Translations under genes and position numbers: made by a program
The notes under the pieces: model-generated
What the model saw: the letters and a program-made list of their open reading frames with translations, nothing else
What the model was told of the DNA's origin: nothing
The model's database searches: none
NCBI GenBank assembly: GCA_907163075.1
Contig: CAJQTY010000001.1
Coordinates: 2,976,001 to 3,040,000 of the forward strand
Length of the DNA: 64,000 nucleotides
DNA from: an uncultured Rhodocyclaceae bacterium
Lineage (GTDB): Bacteria > Pseudomonadota > Gammaproteobacteria > Burkholderiales > Rhodocyclaceae
Direction of reading: 5' to 3'
Part shown: positions 56,901-64,000 of the stretch, piece by piece
Layout: the number at the start of each line of letters is the position of its first letter
Numbering within the stretch: position 1 is the first letter of the stretch

Positions 56901-57563
56901 ATGGGCAAGATCAGCTACGTGCAGCGCATGGCGTCGCAGCCGGCCGGCGGCGGCGAACCCCGCGAGCGATGCGTGCGCGCCCTGTGGGCCGAGGACGACA
57001 AGACGGTTCCTATCGTCCAGCTCTTTCAAACGAAGTTCGGTACCTACGCGCAGTACATCCGCCAGCACCACATCCGGCTGGCCGACTTCGACGTGTGCCC
57101 GCTTGCTGGCGAAGCCAGCCGCGCCGCCTACGATCGTGAAAAACTCGGCGACCTGGCGGCGGACGACTTCGTACTGTTCTTTTCCGACGCCTTCCAGCAA
57201 AAGGCCCCGGTGATCAGCAGCTTTTTCGGCAGTTTCACGCCAGAGGACCTGGCACAGGCCGATGCGCCGGTGTTCTGGCTCGGTGCCGCACAGCAGGTCG
57301 ACCTCGACCTGTGGACCGTCGGCGAAACGCCGATGAAAAGATTCCCGTGGAAGCTACTGCACCACGTTCCCCCCGGACGCTTCCGGCGCGAGGATCAGGT
57401 GGCGCTGGACGACGAGGTGGCGACGGCGGTCGGGCGCTTGCTCAAGGACGGGACGGCGACAGCCGCGGAGATTCCCGCAAGCGGTGACCGGCCTGCCGCG
57501 GGCGGTTTTTTCAGGCAGTTGATCGGTTTATTCAATTCTGATCGGAAGGCAAGCCATGGATAG
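56901..57563 (+). CDS. Protein of unknown function in the TIR-MoxR operon
   Basis: A 220-residue soluble protein of no recognised family. The middle has an alternating hydrophobic pattern (ADDFVLFFSDAF, DAPVFWLGAAQQVDLDLW), suggesting a Rossmann-like alpha/beta fold, perhaps a distant TIR or other nucleotide-binding relative. The C-terminus is Ala/Gly-rich and then amphipathic (FFRQLIGLF). Its stop overlaps the ATG of the ATPase by eight bases. It could link TIR and ATPase activity, or be a second effector. The start ATG at 56901 lies just after the TIR stop. Confidence 0.8.
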   Translation: MGKISYVQRMASQPAGGGEPRERCVRALWAEDDKTVPIVQLFQTKFGTYAQYIRQHHIRLADFDVCPLAGEASRAAYDREKLGDLAADDFVLFFSDAFQQKAPVISSFFGSFTPEDLAQADAPVFWLGAAQQVDLDLWTVGETPMKRFPWKLLHHVPPGRFRREDQVALDDEVATAVGRLLKDGTATAAEIPASGDRPAAGGFFRQLIGLFNSDRKASHG

Positions 57564-58737
57564 CTTCATCGGTTCCGGCGACTCGGCGGCGCTCAAGCGG
57601 ATACCGCCGCCGTGGGTAAATTCGAAGGGGCAGGCGGTTCTGAGCGAGCAAAGCCCCGGCCATCCCGCCGGCTACCAGGCCGACCCGGGCCTGGTCGAAG
57701 CGGTCAATACCGCCCTCATCCTGAACAAGCCGCTGCTGCTCACCGGCCGGCCGGGGACCGGCAAGAGCGAACTGGCCGAACGCATTGCCTGGGAACTCGG
57801 CATCGCGCCGGTGCTGCGCTTCGAGGCGCAGTCGCTGACCGAAGCGCAGGAGCTGTTCTACCGCTTCGACCTGGTCGGCCAGATGGCCGACGCGCAGCTC
57901 GCCTCGGCGCAAAAGCGCTCGCCGATGCCGGCCGAACACTTCCTCACGTTTGGCCCGATCGGCAAGGCCATCCTCTACGCCAACCCCGGACCCTACGCCG
58001 ATCTGCTCAACTATGACCGGCGCGCCGACGCCGGCGCCACGTGCGTTTCGGAGCTTTCCTCAGCGACCGCGATACCGGCGCCGGCTGGCGTCCTCGGCGC
58101 CACCGCCGCGGTCTGCGAAGCGCGGCGCAGCGTGGTGCTCATCGACGAGATCGACAAGGCCGCGCGCGACGTCCCGAACGATCTGCTGAACGGCATCGAA
58201 CGCATGGAATTCCGCATCCGCGACCTGCGCAACCGGCCGCTGGCGGCGCCCGACGACCCGCGCTTCCGGCCCGTTCTGGTCATCACCAGCAACTCCGAAC
58301 GCGATCTGCCCGAGCCCTTTTTGCGCCGCTGCGTTTTCTATCACATTCCCGATCCGACCCAGGACAAGCTGCGCGAGATCCTGCGCGCGCGGGTGCAGGG
58401 CCTGGCCATGCCGCCGTCCAGCGGCTCCGGATCGCCCGCCGACGAGGCGGCGCGTGCGCCGCTGCAACCCTTCTATGAGGCGCTGCTGTCCTTCTTTGTC
58501 GCCTTCCGTGACGATCAGGCGGCGCATACCACCTACACGCCGGGAACGTCGGAGCTGCTCGACTGGGTGCGCGTGCTGAAGCATCTCGACGCCAGTCCGC
58601 AGTCCGATCTCGCGGGCAACAAGGTGCTCCTCGAGCGCACGCTCAGTGCGGTGGTCAAGCACGGCGACGACGTCCGGGTGCTGCTCGACGCCTTCAAACG
58701 GCTGCGCAAGGTCGATCTGAGGCCGGTGCCCGCCTGA
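57556..58737 (+). CDS. MoxR-type AAA+ ATPase of the TIR/WD40 operon
   Basis: A 393-residue AAA+ ATPase. Walker A GRPGTGKS (64-71), Walker B VVLIDEIDK (193-201), sensor 1 SNSERD (245-250), and arginine finger region PEPFLRRC (252-259). It is longer than MoxR proper, with an insertion between Walker A and B (about 115-185), and lies in the McrB/MoxR part of the superfamily. MoxR ATPases act on vWA-domain partners, and the next gene has a vWA-like part. The next ATG follows its stop directly (TGAATG), so the two are coupled. Confidence 0.88.
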   Translation: MDSFIGSGDSAALKRIPPPWVNSKGQAVLSEQSPGHPAGYQADPGLVEAVNTALILNKPLLLTGRPGTGKSELAERIAWELGIAPVLRFEAQSLTEAQELFYRFDLVGQMADAQLASAQKRSPMPAEHFLTFGPIGKAILYANPGPYADLLNYDRRADAGATCVSELSSATAIPAPAGVLGATAAVCEARRSVVLIDEIDKAARDVPNDLLNGIERMEFRIRDLRNRPLAAPDDPRFRPVLVITSNSERDLPEPFLRRCVFYHIPDPTQDKLREILRARVQGLAMPPSSGSGSPADEAARAPLQPFYEALLSFFVAFRDDQAAHTTYTPGTSELLDWVRVLKHLDASPQSDLAGNKVLLERTLSAVVKHGDDVRVLLDAFKRLRKVDLRPVPA

Positions 58738-61700
58738 ATGGCCGCCACCGCCAGTCCGGCTGAAGAGAGTACGCGCTTTCGCTGGTTCAGCGGCGGCAGC
58801 GTGGACTCGCTGGTGATTTTCCTGCGCGAGCGGGGCTTCAGTGTCGGACCGTCGGAGGCCATCGACGCCGTGCGGCTCGTTCTGCACCTCGCCCGCCTAC
58901 AGCCGCCACCCGACCCGCAGCACCACGCCGAGTGGCTGGCGCCCAAGCTGCGCCCGGTCTTTTGCAAGAACCGCGAGGATCAGGAGCGGTTCGATGCGTT
59001 GTATGCCGAATGGGCGAGGGGCGAAATCTACCCGCCGGGGCGTGGTGTGCTGCCGGCTCCGGCGGGGGCTGGGGAGGCGACTGTCGCTGCCCCGCCACAC
59101 CGATCGCGCCGATCGCGCCGGGAAGTGCTGATCCTTGCCGTGCTCGTCATCGTGCTGGTTTTTCCGGTGTTTTTCTTCCTGCGCGATCGTCCGGCCAGCA
59201 CGGCGGTTCCGGCGCCGGCCCCGGTTCCAGCGACTAGCGTAACGGCGCCAGTTGACCGCGGCTCCGCCCCGGTGGCGCAGCGTGGGGAGGGGGAACGCTT
59301 CTACGGCTTTTTCCCCGCCGTGCGCTACAACCTGGAGCTGCGGCCGTGGGTCGGCGGCGGGCTGCTCGGCCTCGCCGCGCTCGGGCTGCTTGGCCTGGCG
59401 ATTCCCTTCGCCGCGCCGTGGCTCAGCCATTCCCGGCGCAGCGGGCGGCCGATCACGCTCGACGACAGCAGCCTGCGCCAGGAGGCCGCGCGTATCGTGC
59501 CGCCGCTGGCGCCCGCAGTCAGCGCCCGCCTTGAGCGCCACGTCTCCGGCCCGGCCGCGCTGCGCGACCGCCTGCAGCGTCGTCCGCCGCTGCACATCCG
59601 GCGCACCATCGACGCCACGCTGAGGAAACTCGGCGTGCTCCAGTTGCGTTACCGGGCGGCGCGACTGACGCCATCCTACCTGCTGCTGGTCGATGTCGCC
59701 GATGAGCAGGACCCGCGCGGCCGGATGTTCTACCACTGGGCGCAACGTCTGAAACGCCAGGGCATCGAGGTCGAGATCCGGCTCGTCCGCTACGACCGGG
59801 AGACGGGAAACGCACTGACCGTGCGCCCGCCGAACAGCGCGTGGAAACTGGATGGCGCCGACGGCGCGCCGCTCGACCAGCTGCCCGCACCGCCGGTGGG
59901 CCAGCGCCTGATCGTCGTGTCCGACGGCGACTTTCTCGTCGATCAGGCCGGGCACTGGCGCGACTGGGCGATCCGTGCCGGCTTTCGCCGCTGGCCCGAC
60001 CGCGCCGTGTTCACTCCGGTCGAGCCGCGCAGCTGGGGCGCGCGCGAAGACGCCATCGAACGCGCCGAGCGCAGCGCCGACCCCGGCTTCATCGTCCTCC
60101 CGCTCGACGAATCGGCGCTCGCCGCGTGGTCGGAACTGGTGGTCAGCGGCCGCCTGCCGGACTTCAACCTCAGCCGCCCGCAGCGTTATCCCCGCCTGCT
60201 CCGCGCCCTGGAAGACCAGGGGCTGGACGAGCAGTTGCTCGACGACGTGCCACCCTTCGAACGCGACGCCGAGCTCGCCGACCTCGTCGCCCAGCTCAAG
60301 CTCTACCTCGGCGAGAACGGCTACTACTGGCTGTGCGCCTGCGCCGTGCCGCCCATCGTGCGCTGGCAGATCACGCTGCTGCTGGGCGAGCAGTACCTGC
60401 TCAACGCCGGGGTCGACGAGGCGGATCTGCCCGACTTCATCAGCCGTTACTACGCCCGGCTCGCCAGCCTGCCCTGGATGCGCCGGCAGAAAATGCCTGA
60501 CTGGCTGCGCCTGGCACTGCTCGACAGCCTGCCGCCAGCCATCCAGCACGAGGTGCGGCAGGTCGTGCTGAGCCGGCTCGGCAAGCTCAAACCGTCCGCC
60601 GAAGGCCACGAAACCTTGCAACTGGAAGAACCGCCGGGCCCGCTCGGCCTGCGCCGCAAGCCGGTTGCCGACGGCGAAGCACCGCTGGCCGACACGCTCT
60701 ACCTCGGCTTCATGGACGGCCGCACGCCGCGCCAGCTCATGCTGCGCGCGCCGAGCGAGTGGTCGGACTGGCTGCAGCGGCTGCCGTCCAACCGGCGCCC
60801 CGGCTTATGGCGCGACTGGCTCGGCGCGCTGCGCGACCGCCTGCTGTGGCGCAAGGGCCTGAACTTTTTCGGCGCCTCGCGCCGCGCCTGGCTGGTTTTT
60901 TCGCTGGCCATGGCCCTGCTCCTTGGCGCCACCGCCTGGCTGGCTGCCGGTGATCCCGGGCAACTGGCACCGGCGCTGGGCGAGGTGCTTTACACTGAGC
61001 AGGGGCGGGCGGTCGCCTTTCCGCATCGCAGCCTGGTGCGCGTCGTCGCCTTCAGTCCGGACGGCCGCCGTGTGCTGACCGCCAGCGACGATCGCAGCGC
61101 CCGCCTGTGGGACGCCGCCAGCGGCGCTCCCCTGGGTGCTGCGATGCGCCACGACGATGCGGTTTATGCCGCCGCCTTCAGCCCGGACGGCCGCCGCGTC
61201 GTGACCGCAAGCCGGGATGCAAGCGCCCGCCTGTGGGACGCCGCGAGCGGCCTGCCCGTGGGTGACGTGATGCGCCACGGGGGTGCGGTTAATAGCGCTG
61301 CCTTCAGCCCGGATGGCCGCCGCGTGGTGACCGGCGGCGATGACCTGACCGCCCGCCTGTGGGACGCCGCGAGCGGCACTCCGCTGTGGCTTATGTTCCA
61401 CGAGGGCGCAGTCTGGGATGTCGCCTTCAGCCCGGATGGCCGCTACGTGGTGAGCGCCGCGAGCGACGACAACGCCCGCCTGTGGGACGCCGAGAGCGGC
61501 CGGCTGCTCGCTGAAATGCGCCATGGCGGTGAGGTGTACTCCGCCGCCTTCAGCCCCGACGGTCGCCGTGTGGCGACCGCCAGCGCGGATTTCAGCGCCC
61601 GTCTGTGGGACGCCGCGAGCGGCGCTCCTGTGGGCGCCGCGATGCGCCACGAGGGTGCGGTCTATAAGGCCGCTTTCAGCGCCGACGGCCGCCGCGTGCT

Positions 61701-63663
61701 TACCGCCAGCCGGGATTCCACGGCGCATCTATGGGACGCCGCGAGCGGGCGCCCGCTTGGCGAACCGATGCGCCATGCGGGCGAGGTCAACGGCGCCGCT
61801 TTCAGTGCGGATGGTCGCCGGGTCGCGACGGCAAGCATTGATGGTAGCGCCCGCCTGTGGGACGCCGAGAGCGGCGCTCCGCTGGGCGAGGCGATGCGCC
61901 ATGACGGCCAGGTCAATGCCGCCGTTTTCAGCCCGGACGGCCGCCGCGTGGCGACCGCCAGCGCGGATTACAGCGCCCGTCTGTGGGATGCGCCGCGTGC
62001 GGCGACGCTGGGTGCGGCGATGCGCCATGAGCGCCGGGCGAGCCGTGTCGCCTTCAGTGCGGACGGCCGCCGCGTGGTGACGGCCAGCGATGACCAGACC
62101 GCCCGTCTGTGGGATGCCGCGAGCGGCGCGCCGCTCGGCGCGGCGATGCGCCATGAGGGTGCGCTGACTGCCGCCGCCTTCAGCCCGGACGGCCGCCGCG
62201 TGGTGACCGCCAGCAGTGACCAGACCGCCCGCCTGTGGGACGCCGCCAGCGGTGCGCCGCTCGGCGAGGCGATGCGCCACGCGGTGACGGTCAACAGCGC
62301 CATGTTCAGCCCGGACGGCCGCCGGGTGGTGACCTCCAGCCAGGACAATACCGCCCGCCTGTGGGACGCCGCGAGCGGCCTGCCTCTCGGCGAAGCGATG
62401 CGCCACGACGGTGAGGTCAACAACGCCGTTTTCAGCCCGGACGGGCGCCGTGTGGCGACCGCCAGCGACGATTCCAGCGCCCGTCTGTGGGACGGCGAAA
62501 GCGGCCGCGCGCTGGGCGCCGCGATGCGCCACGAGGCGCCGGTCACTGATGTTGCTTTCAGCCCCGATGGCCGCCGCGTGGTGACCACCAGCCAGGACCA
62601 GAGCGCTCGCCTGTGGGACGCCGCGAGCGGCCTGCCGCTCGGCGAAGCGATGCGCCATGCCGGCACGGTGTACTACGCCGCCTTCAGCCCGGATGGCCGC
62701 CGCGTGGTGACCGCCAGCGCCGATCAGACGGCCCGCCTGTGGGACGCCGAGAGTGGCCGTCCGCTGGGCGCCGCGATGAGCCATGAAGACCGGGTCGTGT
62801 ACGCCGCCTTCAGCCCCGACGGCGCCGTACTGGTGACCGTCAGCGCCGACCAGACCGCCCGCCTGTGGGACGCCGCGAGCGGCCGTCCGCTGGGCGAACC
62901 GATGCGTCACGAGGGCCGGGTGTGGCACGCCGCGTTCAGCCCGGATGGCCGCCACCTGGCCACGGCATGGGGGTCGTATCCACCCGTGCCGGCGGCGGCC
63001 GTTGCTCCGCCACTCGCGCCTCCGGTGATGGTGGCGCCGCAGAATCTGCGCATTCCGGCCGGGACGAAGGCCGCCGGGGCCGCCGCCAGCAAGAAATCAT
63101 TGCCGTCAGCGCCAACCAGAACCGTGTCGCCTAGCGCGCCGGCCAAGGAGGCTGGCAAGCTCGATACTCCGCTACCCGCGTCCCCGCAATCCACTCAGCC
63201 GCCGCAAGACCTGCGACAAGTGCCTGGCGCTCCCGAGATTCAACCTCAGCAGCAACAGCAGATACAGCAGCAACCGCAGCAACCGCAGCAACCGCAGCAA
63301 CCGCAGCAACAACTGCTTCCCCGTTCCGCCCCGCAATCCAGCCAGTTGCCTGGCGCGCCACTCGCCACGCTGCATGATGTGCTGGGCGGCCTCATTCCTT
63401 CCGCCTTGGCCGCCACCGGCGATGCAGCCCCTGTCGTGCAGACTGAGGTGCCGGTCGGCATCGCTTGGCGCGGCGGCGCATTGCTCTGGCGCGTGCCGCC
63501 GAATCCCTTGCCGATGCCGCAACCAGGCCGCAGTGTTTCTCCGGGCCTGATCGCCATGCTCCATGCCGTGGCCGCGGGGGGCGGCGCGGTGCTGTTACTG
63601 GCCTTGGGCTGGCGTGCGCGGCGCCGGCTGGCGGCGCTGAGTGATGCGCAGGTGAATCCATGA
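58738..63663 (+). CDS. Large membrane protein: CoxE-like N-terminus, vWA-like domain, WD40 array, Gln-rich tail
   Basis: A 1641-residue protein. Residues 1-128 include a CoxE/vWA-associated N-terminal motif (GFSVGPSEAIDAVRLVLHLAR). Membrane helices lie at about 129-148, 205-228, 717-737 and 1612-1632. Residues 229-716 are soluble; 312-470 look like a vWA domain with a degenerate metal site (LLVDVADEQ for DxSxS) and IVVSDGDF. From about 766 there are 15 full and one partial WD40 repeats, most of 42 residues, with a consensus AFSPDGRRVVTASxDxTARLWD; they are nearly identical to each other. The tail (about 1410-1610) is Pro/Gln-rich. Basic residues before helices 1 and 3 and after helices 2 and 4 predict the WD40 array is periplasmic. 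Probably the sensor of the system. Confidence 0.9.
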   Translation: MAATASPAEESTRFRWFSGGSVDSLVIFLRERGFSVGPSEAIDAVRLVLHLARLQPPPDPQHHAEWLAPKLRPVFCKNREDQERFDALYAEWARGEIYPPGRGVLPAPAGAGEATVAAPPHRSRRSRREVLILAVLVIVLVFPVFFFLRDRPASTAVPAPAPVPATSVTAPVDRGSAPVAQRGEGERFYGFFPAVRYNLELRPWVGGGLLGLAALGLLGLAIPFAAPWLSHSRRSGRPITLDDSSLRQEAARIVPPLAPAVSARLERHVSGPAALRDRLQRRPPLHIRRTIDATLRKLGVLQLRYRAARLTPSYLLLVDVADEQDPRGRMFYHWAQRLKRQGIEVEIRLVRYDRETGNALTVRPPNSAWKLDGADGAPLDQLPAPPVGQRLIVVSDGDFLVDQAGHWRDWAIRAGFRRWPDRAVFTPVEPRSWGAREDAIERAERSADPGFIVLPLDESALAAWSELVVSGRLPDFNLSRPQRYPRLLRALEDQGLDEQLLDDVPPFERDAELADLVAQLKLYLGENGYYWLCACAVPPIVRWQITLLLGEQYLLNAGVDEADLPDFISRYYARLASLPWMRRQKMPDWLRLALLDSLPPAIQHEVRQVVLSRLGKLKPSAEGHETLQLEEPPGPLGLRRKPVADGEAPLADTLYLGFMDGRTPRQLMLRAPSEWSDWLQRLPSNRRPGLWRDWLGALRDRLLWRKGLNFFGASRRAWLVFSLAMALLLGATAWLAAGDPGQLAPALGEVLYTEQGRAVAFPHRSLVRVVAFSPDGRRVLTASDDRSARLWDAASGAPLGAAMRHDDAVYAAAFSPDGRRVVTASRDASARLWDAASGLPVGDVMRHGGAVNSAAFSPDGRRVVTGGDDLTARLWDAASGTPLWLMFHEGAVWDVAFSPDGRYVVSAASDDNARLWDAESGRLLAEMRHGGEVYSAAFSPDGRRVATASADFSARLWDAASGAPVGAAMRHEGAVYKAAFSADGRRVLTASRDSTAHLWDAASGRPLGEPMRHAGEVNGAAFSADGRRVATASIDGSARLWDAESGAPLGEAMRHDGQVNAAVFSPDGRRVATASADYSARLWDAPRAATLGAAMRHERRASRVAFSADGRRVVTASDDQTARLWDAASGAPLGAAMRHEGALTAAAFSPDGRRVVTASSDQTARLWDAASGAPLGEAMRHAVTVNSAMFSPDGRRVVTSSQDNTARLWDAASGLPLGEAMRHDGEVNNAVFSPDGRRVATASDDSSARLWDGESGRALGAAMRHEAPVTDVAFSPDGRRVVTTSQDQSARLWDAASGLPLGEAMRHAGTVYYAAFSPDGRRVVTASADQTARLWDAESGRPLGAAMSHEDRVVYAAFSPDGAVLVTVSADQTARLWDAASGRPLGEPMRHEGRVWHAAFSPDGRHLATAWGSYPPVPAAAVAPPLAPPVMVAPQNLRIPAGTKAAGAAASKKSLPSAPTRTVSPSAPAKEAGKLDTPLPASPQSTQPPQDLRQVPGAPEIQPQQQQQIQQQPQQPQQPQQPQQQLLPRSAPQSSQLPGAPLATLHDVLGGLIPSALAATGDAAPVVQTEVPVGIAWRGGALLWRVPPNPLPMPQPGRSVSPGLIAMLHAVAAGGGAVLLLALGWRARRRLAALSDAQVNP
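61046..62970 (+). repeat. WD40-coding tandem repeat array
   Basis: About 15 units, mostly of 126 bases (42 codons), each with the core TTCAGCCCGGACGGCCGCCG and CGCCTGTGGGACGCC. The units are highly similar at base level too, so the array is likely to gain or lose units by recombination and could be misassembled. Confidence 0.9.
63271..63309 (+). repeat. 9-base tandem repeat coding Gln-Pro-Gln
   Basis: Four perfect copies of CAACCGCAG (Gln-Pro-Gln) followed by a partial one, inside a longer Gln-rich stretch (63241-63318) of the WD40 protein gene. Such repeats change length easily by slippage, in whole codons, so the reading frame is kept. Confidence 0.85.
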
Positions 63664-64000
63664 GCGAGCCGGCACAGCCCAGTATCGATAACGCCGTGCC
63701 GGAACCGCAGGCAGACGGGTTTTGGGCACGTACCTGGCGCCTGACGGGTATTCTTGCCGGGCTGATCGTCGCGCTTCCGATGGTCATGGTTTTCGGCATG
63801 CTGCGTGGCCTGCGCTGGCTGGCGCGGATGCAGCCCGTCCTGGCGCGATTCGCTTGGCGGCTCGCCGGCTCGCCGTTGCCGGCTCGCCTGCTGGCGCTGG
63901 GCGGCATGGTCGCGGCGTTGACGCTGGCGCTGGTGGCGCTCGGGCTGGACGGCGCAACGGCCTGGGACGCGCGCATCGGCGTGCTGATCGGTGTCGGCGC
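63660..64000 (+). CDS. Membrane protein, cut by the window end
   Basis: The first 113 residues of a protein starting MSEPAQPSIDNAVPEP. Two membrane helices are visible (about 29-49 and 82-103). The ATG overlaps the WD40 protein stop (ATGA), so it belongs to the same unit. No family can be named from this part. The acidic N-terminus followed by a basic loop (RGLRWLARMQ) suggests the N-terminus may not cross the membrane simply. Confidence 0.75.
   Translation, partial: MSEPAQPSIDNAVPEPQADGFWARTWRLTGILAGLIVALPMVMVFGMLRGLRWLARMQPVLARFAWRLAGSPLPARLLALGGMVAALTLALVALGLDGATAWDARIGVLIGVG

Noticed and set aside
61729-62955. Long open frame on the minus strand opposite the WD40 array
   Set aside because: It repeats with the same 42-codon period as the WD40 units, has no ribosome site and arises from codon bias of the real gene.

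Overview
The window looks like a chromosomal segment of a denitrifying betaproteobacterium, most likely of the Rhodocyclales (Azonexus/Dechloromonas/Accumulibacter type). Support comes from high GC, a cytochrome c-dependent nitric oxide reductase cluster, c-di-GMP and chemotaxis genes, and gene neighbourhoods usual in that group (queG-tsaE-amiC, zapB-zapA-6S RNA, purN-DUF3108-rsmB). The assignment is inferred from gene content, not from a marker comparison. No tRNA, rRNA, insertion sequence, CRISPR array or prophage was seen.

Layout. 77-7222 (minus strand): nitric oxide reductase locus in two transcription units, norCB and norE-norF-norQ-orf136-polyferredoxin-norD. Each unit starts with an FNR/DNR-type palindrome placed about 41 bases before a good -10 box, and a strong hairpin terminator separates them. 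7445-16529: housekeeping and accessory genes (CapA-like phosphatase, GMP reductase, an RlmN-family paralogue, a sirtuin, a diguanylate cyclase, a thioredoxin-like protein, an HDOD protein). 16598-20860: an AttEFGH-like ABC system. 20986-26011: ubiA, a Cache chemoreceptor, and an MFS-acyltransferase fusion whose last 39 coding bases recur beyond a REP-like palindrome. 26252-33513: membrane and metabolic genes, including purN-DUF3108-rsmB-mscS, followed by a likely small RNA. 33764-37726: RstAB-type two-component system, fatty acid desaturase, dsbB. 37866-41619: btuB-btuC-btuD under a cobalamin riboswitch. 42133-44559: zapB-like, zapA, 6S RNA, selO. 44654-47303: fadH and a TetR regulator, with a palindromic operator upstream. 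47487-55974: DUF1631, queG/tsaE (overlapping divergent starts), amiC, and a Cache-GAF-HD-GYP protein.

The most unusual region is 56330-64000 on the plus strand, a tightly coupled run of five genes that continues past the window edge: a TIR-domain protein, an unrecognised 220-residue protein, a MoxR-type AAA+ ATPase, a 1641-residue membrane protein and the start of another membrane protein. The 1641-residue protein joins a CoxE-like N-terminus, a degenerate von Willebrand A-like domain, 15 to 16 nearly identical WD40 repeats and a Gln/Pro-rich tail. Positively charged flanks suggest the WD40 array lies on the periplasmic side. The set resembles NTP-dependent biological-conflict (defence) systems that pair MoxR and vWA modules with a TIR effector, and it is the best candidate here for an undescribed system. 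It is also the second MoxR plus vWA pair in the window; the first is norQ/norD.
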